From contig CANPGB010000001.1 of the NCBI GenBank assembly GCA_947573485.1, forward strand, positions 151,430 to 215,429: 64,000 nucleotides of DNA. Direction: 5' to 3'. The stretch comes from an uncultured Porphyromonadaceae bacterium (GTDB lineage: Bacteria > Bacteroidota > Bacteroidia > Bacteroidales > Muribaculaceae). The notes beneath the pieces are model-generated. The model was not told where the DNA came from. It ran no database searches and was given only the letters and a program-made list of their open reading frames with translations. Both the position numbers and the translations under genes were made by a program. How positions within the stretch are numbered: the stretch's first letter is position 1; each line of letters begins with the position of its first letter. Below, one piece after another: positions 17,067 to 26,207 of this stretch.

Positions 17067-18395
17067 ATGAATAATTACAAAGAAAGCAATGCTGCGCTGC
17101 GGGGACTGCTGGCGCTCTCGCCCGTAGCGGTATTCTTGATAAGCTACGTAGTGGTGTCGCTGCTCTTGGGCGACTTCTACAAGATGCCGGTGTCGGTGGC
17201 GCTGCTGGCGGGCTCGGTGTGGGCAGTGCTCATCTACCGCGACGCCGAGTTGCCCGGGCGGATCGAGACTTTCTCGCGTGCCGCCGGTCACGTCAATATC
17301 CTCTACATGGTGTGGATTTTTATCCTCGCGGGAGCCTTCGCCTCGCTTGCCAAGTCGATAGGCTCGGTGGAGGCTACCGTCAACCTCGCCCTCGGCATTT
17401 TTCCGCCCTCTCTGGTGCTGCCCACGCTCTTCTTCGCGGCCTGCTTCATATCGCTCTCCATAGGCACATCGGTGGGCACGGTGGTGGCTCTCACACCCCT
17501 TGCGGTGGAAATTTCGGAAGCCGTGGGTGCAGAGGCGCCGTTCTACGTTGCCGTCGTTTTAGGCGGCGCTTTTTTCGGAGACAACCTCTCGTTCATCTCC
17601 GACACTACAATCGCAGCCACGCGCTCGCAAGGCTGCTCTATGGCCGATAAATTCAAAGCCAACTCATGGATAGTGATTCCGGCAGCCATTGTGACCCTGG
17701 CGATATACGCTTTCATAGGTGCCGGGCACCCCGCCACTACCGACATGCCCGAGGCCGACGCATGGCTCATCCTGCCCTACATTTTAGTGATTATAACGGC
17801 TATTTTAGGGTGGAACGTGACCGTAGTTCTGTGTCTCGGCATAGCGTCAGCTCTCATCGAGGGCATGATTTACGGCTATCCGCTCATCGACATGGCCGGC
17901 TCCATGGGCAGCGGCATCGACTCCATGGGCGAGCTCATCATAGTCACCCTCCTTGCCGCAGGCATGCTTGGCATTATAAAAGCTGCGGGAGGCATCGATT
18001 TTCTGCTCAGGCTGCTCACAAAGCGTATCCACGGGCGCCGAGGAGCGCAGGCCGTGATAGCGGTATTGGTGGGATTGGTGAACCTCTGCACGGCCAACAA
18101 CACCGTGGCGATCATCACCGTAGGCTCTATCTCGCGCTCCATAGCGGGGCGCTTCGGTATCGACGCACGCAAGAGCGCCTCTATACTCGACACAGCCTCG
18201 TGTATCGTGCAAGCCCTTATACCCTACGGCGCGCAGACCCTCCTTGCCACCTCGCTGGCGGCAATCTCCCCGGGCTCGCTGCTGCCCTACCAGTACTATC
18301 CGGCTATTCTCACCGTGTCGCTCGTACTCTCAATAATCTTCCTCTACCCGAGGCGCCTGAATCAGCCAAAGAGCTCTGAGGCGACATCGAGATAG
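17067..18395 (+). CDS. NhaC-family Na+/H+ antiporter
   Basis: Inner-membrane antiporter, 442 aa with about 11-12 membrane segments. NhaC-type signatures include AACFISLSIGTSVGTVVALTPLA and GGAFFGDNLSFISDTTIAATRSQGC (about residues 165-192), where the charged and polar residues of the ion path are concentrated. ANNTVAIITVGSIS and CIVQALIPYGAQ in the C-terminal half repeat this pattern. The gene follows yifB by 50 bp. Its last 34 bases overlap the 3' end of the convergent GT4 gene. Ion specificity is inferred from the family. Confidence 0.9.
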   Translation: MNNYKESNAALRGLLALSPVAVFLISYVVVSLLLGDFYKMPVSVALLAGSVWAVLIYRDAELPGRIETFSRAAGHVNILYMVWIFILAGAFASLAKSIGSVEATVNLALGIFPPSLVLPTLFFAACFISLSIGTSVGTVVALTPLAVEISEAVGAEAPFYVAVVLGGAFFGDNLSFISDTTIAATRSQGCSMADKFKANSWIVIPAAIVTLAIYAFIGAGHPATTDMPEADAWLILPYILVIITAILGWNVTVVLCLGIASALIEGMIYGYPLIDMAGSMGSGIDSMGELIIVTLLAAGMLGIIKAAGGIDFLLRLLTKRIHGRRGAQAVIAVLVGLVNLCTANNTVAIITVGSISRSIAGRFGIDARKSASILDTASCIVQALIPYGAQTLLATSLAAISPGSLLPYQYYPAILTVSLVLSIIFLYPRRLNQPKSSEATSR

Positions 18396-19585
18396 CGCTG
18401 AGCCACACTCTTGGCACTGAACTTAGACTCTACCGCCTTGTGCAGCTCCTGCCTGGGAAGAGGCGAGCTCAAGGCCTTGTCGAGCGCATGCGCGAAGGCG
18501 GCAGTATCGTAAGGGGGAATCAGAAATCCCTCATCAGGCGAGGAAATAATATCACGCTGACCGCCGCTGTCAAATGCCACGGGGGTGCAACCCGCCGCCT
18601 GGCCCTCGATAAGGGTGCCCGGGAGGGTTTCATAGAGCGAGGTGGAGATTACGGCCGTGGCATGCGCATAGAGCTCGCGCGGGTCGGCCACAGGGCCGAG
18701 ATGAAGGTGGGGGAAGTGCAGGCCGTCGAGAGCCGAGCTCTCGCGCAGAGCTCCGAAAAATACAGCCACGGCATCATCGCGCTTCAGGCGGTTGAGCACA
18801 TCTACGGCATAGCCAAGCCCCTTCACGGGGTCGTCGAGGCGTGCGGCGCCCATGAGTATTATCTTTTTATCGTCGGGTAAGCCCGATTCAGCCCTTGAGC
18901 GCCCGGGGGCAGTAGCGAAGCTCTCTACCGGGAACGCGTTGGGAATAGTAACAACACTCTGATTCCTCATCAGAGAGCTCTCACGGCAGCGCTCTGCGAG
19001 CCATGAGCTGACGGCCACGAAGCCTATGCGGCAGCCCTCGTAGCAGCTTTTTTTGCGCTCCCACGTGCGCCGCGAGAGGTCGGTATCGGAGGGGTGGCGG
19101 TGTACAAACGGGCACCGTCCGCATCCGGGGTCGAGGCGGTAATTGCCGCAGGCACCTGCGTGGTGGCATATGCCCGTGAGGTTCCACATATCGTGCATAG
19201 TCCACAGCACCGGTTTTGTGGTGGCTATGCGGCGTATCTCATTGAGCGAGAGCATGCCTTGGTTCACCCAGTTCAGCATCACGAGGTCGGCCTCCCGCAC
19301 AAGTCTGTGGTGCGAGAGAGGCAGTCCGTCGGTAGCTATCGACACCTTGAAGAGGTCGGCACGGTCGAAGCCGTTGGCCGCGAATATTCGCGCATGCTCC
19401 TCATAAAAAGGAATACGCGCACGCCACTCGGGAGCAGCCACCTCAACATAAGGGCTGCCGGAGGCCTTGTGCACCACCAGCATGCGGGCGTCATGGCCGA
19501 GCGCACGCAGCGCCTCCATGAGGCGGAAGGAGACCACAGAGGCACCCCCGCGCACATCGCTGTGGTTTATCAGGCATATTTTCAT
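18362..19585 (-). CDS. GT4-family glycosyltransferase (WcaC-like)
   Basis: GT-B glycosyltransferase, 407 aa, last gene of the tolC-to-GT operon. The N-terminus MKICLINHSDVRGGASVVSFRL is typical of WcaC-like exopolysaccharide transferases. A Cys-rich middle segment (TGICHHAGACGNYRLDPGCGRC, about residues 136-157) is a hallmark of that subgroup and may bind metal. The donor-binding half has LMGAARLDDPVKGLGYAVDVL and SLYETLPGTLIEGQAAGCTPVAF, with Glu in the expected E-x7-E position. It overlaps the flippase gene by 4 bp, which implies a shared role in a surface glycan. Sugar and acceptor are unknown. Confidence 0.88.
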   Translation of the reverse strand: MKICLINHSDVRGGASVVSFRLMEALRALGHDARMLVVHKASGSPYVEVAAPEWRARIPFYEEHARIFAANGFDRADLFKVSIATDGLPLSHHRLVREADLVMLNWVNQGMLSLNEIRRIATTKPVLWTMHDMWNLTGICHHAGACGNYRLDPGCGRCPFVHRHPSDTDLSRRTWERKKSCYEGCRIGFVAVSSWLAERCRESSLMRNQSVVTIPNAFPVESFATAPGRSRAESGLPDDKKIILMGAARLDDPVKGLGYAVDVLNRLKRDDAVAVFFGALRESSALDGLHFPHLHLGPVADPRELYAHATAVISTSLYETLPGTLIEGQAAGCTPVAFDSGGQRDIISSPDEGFLIPPYDTAAFAHALDKALSSPLPRQELHKAVESKFSAKSVAQRYLDVASELFG

Positions 19586-21093
19586 CGGTGCAGGCGTGCG
19601 GCAAGAGGTCCTAAGAGAGCCTTGAAATTTATGCGCTCAATCTTTACAAACACCAGCACGAAAACTCCGAGCAGGCACAGACGCACGGCAGCGTTCACAA
19701 TGCTGTGAAGCCCGAGTGCCGGAAGCGCCCAGACGCCTGCGGCGTAGAGCAGGGCGGCGATACCGAAGTAGCCGCAGATGCGCCCCACAGAGTAGTCTAT
19801 CGGGTACTTGCGCTGCCCCACAAAGTAGCTTGCGAGCATCATAGCGCCGTAGCTGCACAGCGCCGCCGTGGCGCAGCCCATGTAGCCGAAGCGGGGCACA
19901 AGGGCAAAGTTGAGCAAGAGCGTCACCCCGAGGCCGAAGAGCGAGAACCACATGCCCCACACAGTGCGGTCGGTAAGCTTGTACCACACCGAGAGGTTGT
20001 AGAAAATGCCGAAAAAGAGCTCTCCGAGCATTATGAGCGGTACCACTTTAAGACCGCTGAAATAGCGGGGCGAGATAAAATACTTGATGATGTCAAGGTA
20101 GTACATCACCCCGAGGAAGATAAAGAGCGCGAAAACCACGAAGTACTTCATGGCATCGCGGTAGGCCTGCATCTTGCCCTCGCCCGCCTCCTTGCTGCGT
20201 GAGAATATAAAAGGCTCATAAGCAAAGCGGAAAGCCTGGAGGAACACGAGCAGCAGTATGCCTATCTTGTAGTTGGCGCCGTAGATACCGAGGCCGTACA
20301 TGGCCTCGTCGGGGTCGGACACGAGGTGAGGGTAGAGTATCTTGTCGATAGTCTGGTTCATGATACCGGCCACTCCGAGCACGAGCAGCGGTGCCGAGTA
20401 GCGGAGCATCTCGCGCCAGAGCGTGCCGTTGAAGCGCCAGCGGAAGCCGCCCAGGTCGGGAATGAGCATGAGCAGATTCACCGCCGAGGCTATCAGGTTG
20501 GCAAGGAACACGTAGCCTATGCCGAAGGTGGGGTCGTAGAACCAGCCGACAGTTGCCGGGGCGTGCTCCATGAGCCAGGGGCACAAGAGTATGAAGAAGA
20601 GGTTGAGACCGATGTTAAGCCCTATGTTCACAAGCTTGAGGAGGGCGAAGCGCATGGGGCGCTTGCGGAAGCGCAGATAGCTGTAGGGGATAGCCATAAA
20701 GGCGTCCATAGCCACGCACAGGGCCATTATCACCACATACGAGGGGTGCCCGTCGCACTCCATGGCCACCGTCACCGGGCCTAAGAAAGCGAGCACCAGC
20801 GCCACAAAGGCCGTGGAGCTCACCGCCAAGGAGATGAGCGATGTGGAGTACACCTCCATGGGGTCGGTCCACCGCTCGTGGTTTGCGAAGCGGAAGAAGC
20901 CCGTCTCCATGCCGTAGGTTAGTATAACCATAGCAAGGGCCACCACCGAGTAAACGAAGGTGACCACGCCATATTCCGCAACCGGGAACATTATGGTATA
21001 CAGGGGCACGAGCATCCAGTTGAGGAAGCGCCCCACAATGGAGCTCAGCCCGTAGATTGCCGTATCTTTGGCAAGACTCTTTATCCCTGCCAT
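19582..21093 (-). CDS. Wzx-type oligosaccharide flippase
   Basis: Polysaccharide biosynthesis/export protein of the MOP superfamily, 503 aa, about 12-14 membrane segments. The N-terminus MAGIKSLAKDTAIYGLSSIVGRFLNWMLVPLYT is the typical first-helix region of Wzx/PST proteins. It should move lipid-linked oligosaccharides from the cytoplasmic to the periplasmic face of the inner membrane. It sits between an ABC-2 permease gene (one-base stop/start overlap, TAATG) and a glycosyltransferase gene (4-bp overlap). No Wzy polymerase or initiating transferase is in the window. Confidence 0.9.
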   Translation of the reverse strand: MAGIKSLAKDTAIYGLSSIVGRFLNWMLVPLYTIMFPVAEYGVVTFVYSVVALAMVILTYGMETGFFRFANHERWTDPMEVYSTSLISLAVSSTAFVALVLAFLGPVTVAMECDGHPSYVVIMALCVAMDAFMAIPYSYLRFRKRPMRFALLKLVNIGLNIGLNLFFILLCPWLMEHAPATVGWFYDPTFGIGYVFLANLIASAVNLLMLIPDLGGFRWRFNGTLWREMLRYSAPLLVLGVAGIMNQTIDKILYPHLVSDPDEAMYGLGIYGANYKIGILLLVFLQAFRFAYEPFIFSRSKEAGEGKMQAYRDAMKYFVVFALFIFLGVMYYLDIIKYFISPRYFSGLKVVPLIMLGELFFGIFYNLSVWYKLTDRTVWGMWFSLFGLGVTLLLNFALVPRFGYMGCATAALCSYGAMMLASYFVGQRKYPIDYSVGRICGYFGIAALLYAAGVWALPALGLHSIVNAAVRLCLLGVFVLVFVKIERINFKALLGPLAARLHR

Positions 21094-22313
21094 TATCCTC
21101 TGCCGTAGCGCAAGCGCGATTTCACATCAATATATTTCGTTGCCCAGCAGGCGGCGAGCATATACACGGCCGTCAGAATCCACATAGCAAGGAAGGCCGT
21201 GCCCACCTCCGGGAGAGTGGCGGCATTGCTGTTGATGCGGATAAAGCCTTCCACGCCCCACACGGCAGGCACACAGTTGCCAACCCATATCCACAGCGGG
21301 CTCATGGCGTAGCGCGGCCAGGTGAGACCCGAGAGGAAGAGGAACACAACCGAGGTGAAAACTATCACTATAAAGGCACTCTCGCGCTCTTTCATAAAGA
21401 CGTTGAGAGCCTGCCCGAGGAAGGCCGTGGCAAGAAGCATGGGGAAGATGAAGAGCAGATAATCAACAGCGGCACCGTAGTGCGGCAGGTTGAACATCTC
21501 GGGTATGAAGCGCATGATATACACGGTGAGCGGAATATAGAACACCGTGCAGGCAAGGGCGCGCCCCCATACGGTGGCAAGAACGCTCACCCCGGCAGGG
21601 TCCTGCGGGTCGATGCCTCCGTTACGCCTGCGGCGCTCGCGCGAGGTGCCCCCGAGCAGCGTGATACCGAGAATCATACTCTGCTGCAATATGAGAATAA
21701 CAATGCCGGGAATTACAAAAGAGGCAAAGCCCTGCTCGGTGTCGCCAAGGAAGTTGCTCTCGCTCTTCACTGGCATGGCACCGGCCCCTGCGAGCGACTC
21801 AAGGCCTGTAGAAGCTATGCGCTCGCCCGTAATCTCGCTTATCACCTCAAGCTGCAGGTCGGTGAGAGCCGACACAAAGGCGCGGTAGCGCAGCAGCAGG
21901 CTCATCTCGGCGTAGAACTCAACATGCGAGGGTTCGCCCGTGCCGAGGTTCTTGGAGTAGTCGGCCGGAATCTGCATGATGCCGAACACCTTGCTCTCGG
22001 CCATGAGCTCGCGGGCCTCGGCCATATCGGCGCAGTAGGCGTACACCTCCATTGAGGGCGAGGCGTCGGCCTTGCGCACGAAGTCGCGCGAGGCTGCCGT
22101 GCGCGAGTTATCTACCACAGCAACGGGTATATCGCGCACAACCTCGGGGTTATAGATGAGCGTATACACCACAGGGTAGGCCAGCGGCAGAGCCACAAAG
22201 AAAAGCAGCACCCCGGGGTCGTGGATTATCTGCCGGAGCTCGTTGCGGAAAACGCGCCCCATGGCCACCCACCACGATTTTATTTTATGGAAAGCACTCA
22301 TGTCAAGGCACAT
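21093..22313 (-). CDS. ABC-2 type transporter permease (second of two)
   Basis: ABC-2 permease of 406 aa (402 if the in-frame ATG at 22301 is used). One N-terminal membrane helix (DPGVLLFFVALPLAYPVVYTL) precedes a large periplasmic domain (VAVVDNSRTAASRDFVRKAD and following). Five more membrane segments follow in the C-terminal half, with RRRNGGIDPQDPAGVSVLATVWGRAL on the cytoplasmic side. The layout is that of YhiP/YbhR-type drug or lipid exporters working with an HlyD adaptor. The upstream permease stop lies at 22303-22305, so the ATG at 22301 would just avoid overlap; neither start has a strong ribosome site. No ABC ATPase gene accompanies the pair. Confidence 0.88.
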   Translation of the reverse strand: MCLDMSAFHKIKSWWVAMGRVFRNELRQIIHDPGVLLFFVALPLAYPVVYTLIYNPEVVRDIPVAVVDNSRTAASRDFVRKADASPSMEVYAYCADMAEARELMAESKVFGIMQIPADYSKNLGTGEPSHVEFYAEMSLLLRYRAFVSALTDLQLEVISEITGERIASTGLESLAGAGAMPVKSESNFLGDTEQGFASFVIPGIVILILQQSMILGITLLGGTSRERRRRNGGIDPQDPAGVSVLATVWGRALACTVFYIPLTVYIMRFIPEMFNLPHYGAAVDYLLFIFPMLLATAFLGQALNVFMKERESAFIVIVFTSVVFLFLSGLTWPRYAMSPLWIWVGNCVPAVWGVEGFIRINSNAATLPEVGTAFLAMWILTAVYMLAACWATKYIDVKSRLRYGRG

Positions 22314-23469
22314 ATACGGGTTTCAGGCATGCTTTCTTCAGATGCCAGAGCATCGTGCATGCCACAATCGGGAAAACTATCAGCGCCGCGAAATAGAGGC
22401 GCGAGTAGTAGAGAGGCACCCCGTCGAGGGCTATGTTGATATATATCAGGAACCAGTAGCGGATAGGTGCAAGCCAGCTGAATATGGCCAGGGCGCCATA
22501 CATGCTCTGAACCGGGAAAGAGAAGCCGGTGAACGAGAAGGAAAGTATGCCGAAGAGCGCCGTAAGGCTGAACGCCAGGCGCGGGTTGGGCACCACCGAG
22601 CATATGAAGGTGGCGAAGCTCTGCGAGGCAATCACGGTGAGCACCGTGGCTGTTATCATCCACCCCAAGGAGCCGTTGAGCGGGAAGTGCGAGTAGCCGA
22701 AGAGGAGCCACAGCAGGAAAAGCCCCACGGCAGTGAAGATAAGGGTCTGCGGCAGGAGTTTCGACACTAATGCCACGCCCATGCGGCCATTGGCGGCGGC
22801 GAGCCACTGCGGCGATGTTCCCTCTTTAATCTCTATGGTAATAGAGAACACCGTCATGAGCATTATCATGAGCACGAAGGTGCAGATTGTGAACGAGGGG
22901 CAGAGGTAAATGGCATAGTTCATCCACGGGTTGTTGAGCGGGAACTGGTCGATTACCACCGGCTGCACGAGGTCGGAAATCGACTCCGACGAGAGCCCGA
23001 GGCTCTGCAGAGTCTGCTTCACCACGCCTCCGGCAGTGGCCACCGCCACGGTCTTGAAACCTTTGAAAGCGAGGGTGCCGGGCACGAAGTAAGTCATGTT
23101 TGAGTAGTACTCCAGGGTGGGCGCGTTGCCGGCCAGGGCGTCCTGCTCAAAGTTTGCCGGAATCACGAAGAAGCCGAAGATAGAGCCGTCGCGCACTGCG
23201 GCGAGGGCATCGTCGTAGGTCTCGCAGTCGCGGGTTATATCAATAACCTGAATGGCTTTGAGCGAGCGAGTCACCGTGCGCGACATCGTGGAGTGGTCGA
23301 GGTCGACCACCGCCGTCGGCACCTGCTCGGGAAGCCCCTTGTCGAGGATGCTCAGGAAGAACACCCCGATGAACAGGGGCACGAGCACCATGCCGAAGAA
23401 GTACATCCTCCTCGAGCACATGCGGCGTATCTCGCGCCTCATCCCGGCTATGAAACCTAAGTCGGCCAT
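22303..23469 (-). CDS. ABC-2 type transporter permease (first of two)
   Basis: ABC-2 permease of 388 aa, starting at the ATG 4 bp after the hlyD stop (MADLGFIAGMRREIRRMCSRRM); a longer frame upstream would overlap hlyD. The topology matches its neighbour: first helix (FFGMVLVPLFIGVFFLSIL), periplasmic domain with VAVVDLDHS-like VPTAVVDLDHSTMSRTVTRSL, then about five C-terminal membrane segments. The two permeases are diverged paralogues and probably form a heterodimer. With HlyD and TolC proteins encoded just upstream they should make a tripartite exporter spanning both membranes. The substrate is unknown. Confidence 0.88.
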   Translation of the reverse strand: MADLGFIAGMRREIRRMCSRRMYFFGMVLVPLFIGVFFLSILDKGLPEQVPTAVVDLDHSTMSRTVTRSLKAIQVIDITRDCETYDDALAAVRDGSIFGFFVIPANFEQDALAGNAPTLEYYSNMTYFVPGTLAFKGFKTVAVATAGGVVKQTLQSLGLSSESISDLVQPVVIDQFPLNNPWMNYAIYLCPSFTICTFVLMIMLMTVFSITIEIKEGTSPQWLAAANGRMGVALVSKLLPQTLIFTAVGLFLLWLLFGYSHFPLNGSLGWMITATVLTVIASQSFATFICSVVPNPRLAFSLTALFGILSFSFTGFSFPVQSMYGALAIFSWLAPIRYWFLIYINIALDGVPLYYSRLYFAALIVFPIVACTMLWHLKKACLKPVYVP

Positions 23470-23473
23470 TGCG

Positions 23474-24493
23474 TCAGTCGGCGTTAGGGTGTGAGTAAAC
23501 TGCCGACATACCGGGTCGGAGTCCGGGAACATCCTCGGTAGGACGTGCCTTGATCTGGAAGGTGCGGCTGTCGTAGCTGCCCGTCGACTTGGTAGAGCGC
23601 CATGTAGCGTAGCTGCCCATATCACGTATGTAATAAATCTTCACGTCGATATCCTTCTTGCCGAGCGCGGGAATCATAACCTTGAGCGTGGAGCCCATGG
23701 TAAGGTCGTTGAGGAGCTCCTCACGCACGTTGAAGGTAACCCAGCGGTCGTCGGTGCGCAGCAGGCTCATGATAGGAGCGCCCATCGCCACGAGCTCGCC
23801 AGCCTCAGGATACACCTGGTCGATAGTACCGTCGAAGGGTGCGGTAAGATAGCTGTCTTCAAGGAGAGCCTGCACCTGGTCGACGCTGCTGCCTGCGGCG
23901 TCTACCATGGCGGCGGCACTGGCCTTATCCTCGCTCTGGGCACCCTGGCGGGCGAGCGAGAGCTGGCTCTCGGCGGCGCCGGTAGCGGCCACGGCGGCGT
24001 CATAGGCGGCCTTTGCCTCGTCGCGTTTCTGCTCCGAAATCACACCTTCGGTATAGAGGCGTTCCATGCGCTCGTAGGTCTTGCGGGTAATGGTCTCGGC
24101 GGCCTGGGCCTGACGAAGGAGATCGGCGGCGGCGTTGATAATCTGTATGCGGGTGCCGGCATCAACTTTCTTGTTCTGCTCCTCGGCCACGCGGCGCATG
24201 GCCTCAGCCTGGCCGAGCTGGGCGTCGACCACCGACGAGTGGATGTGCACGAGGGTGTCGCCTGCATGCACGGTATCGCCCTCATGCACGTAGAAGTCGG
24301 CCACACGCCCCGGGAGCTTGCCCGAGATGCGTATGGTAGTACCCTCCACCTGGCCTTCGATATAGCCGTCGGGGCGGTTCATGAAAATAAAGCCTATAAT
24401 GGCAATGATTGCAACGGCGAGCACCACAATGCCCATGGTGGCGAGCAGCACACGGTTGGCCCGTTTTTCCTGTGTCGTATCCTGTGTAGTCAT
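23474..24493 (-). CDS. HlyD-family membrane fusion protein (periplasmic adaptor)
   Basis: Periplasmic adaptor of 339 aa anchored by one N-terminal helix (VLLATMGIVVLAVAIIAIIGFIFM). The lipoyl/barrel-sandwich half-motif follows (GTTIRISGKLPGRVADFYVHEGDTVHAGDTLVHI, about residues 49-82), then a long alpha-helical hairpin (about 90-205). The second lipoyl half is SYLTAPFDGTIDQVYPEAGELVAMGAPIMSL and a beta-barrel domain completes the protein. It should link the ABC-2 permeases in the inner membrane to the TolC channel encoded upstream. The gap to tolC is 33 bp, and 4 bp separate it from the first permease. Confidence 0.93.
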   Translation of the reverse strand: MTTQDTTQEKRANRVLLATMGIVVLAVAIIAIIGFIFMNRPDGYIEGQVEGTTIRISGKLPGRVADFYVHEGDTVHAGDTLVHIHSSVVDAQLGQAEAMRRVAEEQNKKVDAGTRIQIINAAADLLRQAQAAETITRKTYERMERLYTEGVISEQKRDEAKAAYDAAVAATGAAESQLSLARQGAQSEDKASAAAMVDAAGSSVDQVQALLEDSYLTAPFDGTIDQVYPEAGELVAMGAPIMSLLRTDDRWVTFNVREELLNDLTMGSTLKVMIPALGKKDIDVKIYYIRDMGSYATWRSTKSTGSYDSRTFQIKARPTEDVPGLRPGMSAVYSHPNAD

Positions 24494-24526
24494 CTTTATG
24501 ATATAATGCGGATTTACTGAATTAAA

Positions 24527-26029
24527 TTACTGGAGAGTGCCGAGCGCCTTGCTCAGGTACACCTGGCAGAGCTGCACGTCGATAAGGGCGTCGATTTGCT
24601 CGGAGTGGGCTTTGAGCCAAGCCGTCTGCGCGGCCATTACATTGTCGGCGGTGGCTACGCCTTCGCGGAAGGCGAGGGTAGCGGTGCGCAGGTTCTCGTC
24701 GGCCTTGGCGAGGTTGGTGTCGGTCATGCGGTAGGTTTTATAGGCCTCCTGGGTTTTGTAGGCGGCCTGGCTCACCTGCAGGGCCACGAGCTCGCGGGCG
24801 TCCTCGAGTTCGAGTTTGCGTACAATCTCGTCGCTCTTGGCGGCGCGATACTTGTTATAGTTGCCACCCCAGTGCCAGAGAGGTATGCTTACCACGGCGC
24901 CTACACTGAAAGCACCCTTGAAATTCTTCTTGAAGCCGTTATAGAGGTTGGGGTTCGAGAACTCGTATGCACCGGCAATGGCAACGGTAGGAAGCATCGA
25001 CGACATTGCTACTTTGGCCTGCTGGTGGGCAGCCTCGACGGCCTCACCGAGAGCACGGAGGTCGGGGCGGCGATCATATACGGCCTGCATATCGTAGCCA
25101 CCGGCAGGCTCGAGACCTTCGGCGGGAAGCACAACCTCGTTATCCTCATCGGCCAGGGTAAACTGAGTATCGACGGGCAGGCCGCAAACCTGTGCGAGGG
25201 CCATGCGGCTGAGCACGAGTCCGTTGTTTACTTTCACGAGGTCGACCTGCGCGGCGTTGAGTTTGACATCTACCGAGAGAACGTCGCTGCGCGTGGCCAC
25301 GCCTTCGTCGAACATCAGGTGTACGTTGCGGTTGAGAGAGTCGAGCAGGTTCACATAGCTCTCGGCAAGCTTCTGCTTGGCCTTGAGCGATACCACCTGC
25401 CAGTAAGCGGCGTCGACGGCATATATCACGTTCTCGGCCTCCGATTCGTGGAGTGCCTCGGCGGCACGCTTGGCGGCCTTGGTGAGGCGGTTCATGGCCA
25501 CAATCTTGCCGCCCATAAACACGGGCTGCGTAAGGGTAATGGCGCCGAAGAACACGTTATGCACATCAAACTCCATGGCCTCTTTCGGTATAAGAGCCAC
25601 TGTAGAAGGTATATACTGCCCGTCGGGGCCCTTGATAGGCATGCCCGTTGCAGGGTCTGTGACCAGATTGAACTGGTACGACTGCGTCTTTAGGTCGAAC
25701 GACTTCGTGGGCAGCATCTGGTCGGAGTCGAAAATCGAGATATTGCGCTGGTTGTAGAGGTAGCCTCCGTTGAAGTCGATACCCGGGAGATAGGCCGCGA
25801 AAGCCTCTTTGTTCTGGTAGTCGGCCTTGCGGATACGCTCGCGGCTCATCATCAGCTGCTTGTTGTTGGCGAGAGCAAGCTCGCGGAAAGTCTCCAGCGA
25901 AGTCTCGCCGGGGAGCACCCTGGGGGCGTCATCACCCTCGGCGCCGAGTGCGGGCAGAGCGGCCATGAGTCCAAGGCCGAAAGCAAGGGCGCCGCTGCGC
26001 AGTGATGAAAGAACTGAATTGAGATTCAT
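24527..26029 (-). CDS. TolC-family outer membrane efflux protein
   Basis: Outer-membrane channel of 500 aa with a signal peptide (MNLNSVLSSLRSGALAFGLGLMAALPALG). Two OEP repeats are seen: one from about residue 45 (TSLETFRELALANNKQLMMSRERIRKADYQ) and one from about 300 (RRPDLRALGEAVEAAHQQAKVAMSSMLPTVAIAGAYEF). The C-terminal helices end in DVQLCQVYLSKALGTLQ. It heads a six-gene operon tolC-hlyD-permease-permease-flippase-GT. A divergent promoter region shared with the dGTPase gene lies upstream. Confidence 0.93.
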   Translation of the reverse strand: MNLNSVLSSLRSGALAFGLGLMAALPALGAEGDDAPRVLPGETSLETFRELALANNKQLMMSRERIRKADYQNKEAFAAYLPGIDFNGGYLYNQRNISIFDSDQMLPTKSFDLKTQSYQFNLVTDPATGMPIKGPDGQYIPSTVALIPKEAMEFDVHNVFFGAITLTQPVFMGGKIVAMNRLTKAAKRAAEALHESEAENVIYAVDAAYWQVVSLKAKQKLAESYVNLLDSLNRNVHLMFDEGVATRSDVLSVDVKLNAAQVDLVKVNNGLVLSRMALAQVCGLPVDTQFTLADEDNEVVLPAEGLEPAGGYDMQAVYDRRPDLRALGEAVEAAHQQAKVAMSSMLPTVAIAGAYEFSNPNLYNGFKKNFKGAFSVGAVVSIPLWHWGGNYNKYRAAKSDEIVRKLELEDARELVALQVSQAAYKTQEAYKTYRMTDTNLAKADENLRTATLAFREGVATADNVMAAQTAWLKAHSEQIDALIDVQLCQVYLSKALGTLQ

Positions 26030-26129
26030 ATAGGATTGTGGTTGAAACGTGTTTTATGAAAGGAGCTGATCAGCCCTTTTTTTAATAACGGAGGGAGTCG
26101 CCGAAAGTTCATCTCTCGGCATCGGTCTG

Positions 26130-26159
26130 CAAAAATAGGAATTTTTATTGAGTCGCAAA
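26130..26159 (-). promoter_or_regulatory. Promoter for the tolC operon
   Basis: On the minus strand TATTTTTG (26137-26130) matches TAnnTTTG, with TTTG (26159-26156) 18 bp upstream as the -33 element. The site overlaps the divergent dGTPase promoter area, so the two transcription units share one control region. Confidence 0.6.
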
Positions 26160-26181
26160 CTCAAATTATACCGAAAATCAG

Positions 26182-26189
26182 TAATTTTG
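26182..26189 (+). promoter_or_regulatory. -7 box for the dGTPase gene
   Basis: TAATTTTG, 18 bp before the ATG at 26208. This rules out the longer reading frame that begins at 26148 inside the divergent tolC promoter. Confidence 0.6.
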
Positions 26190-26207
26190 CACATTAAACA
26201 TCAACTT

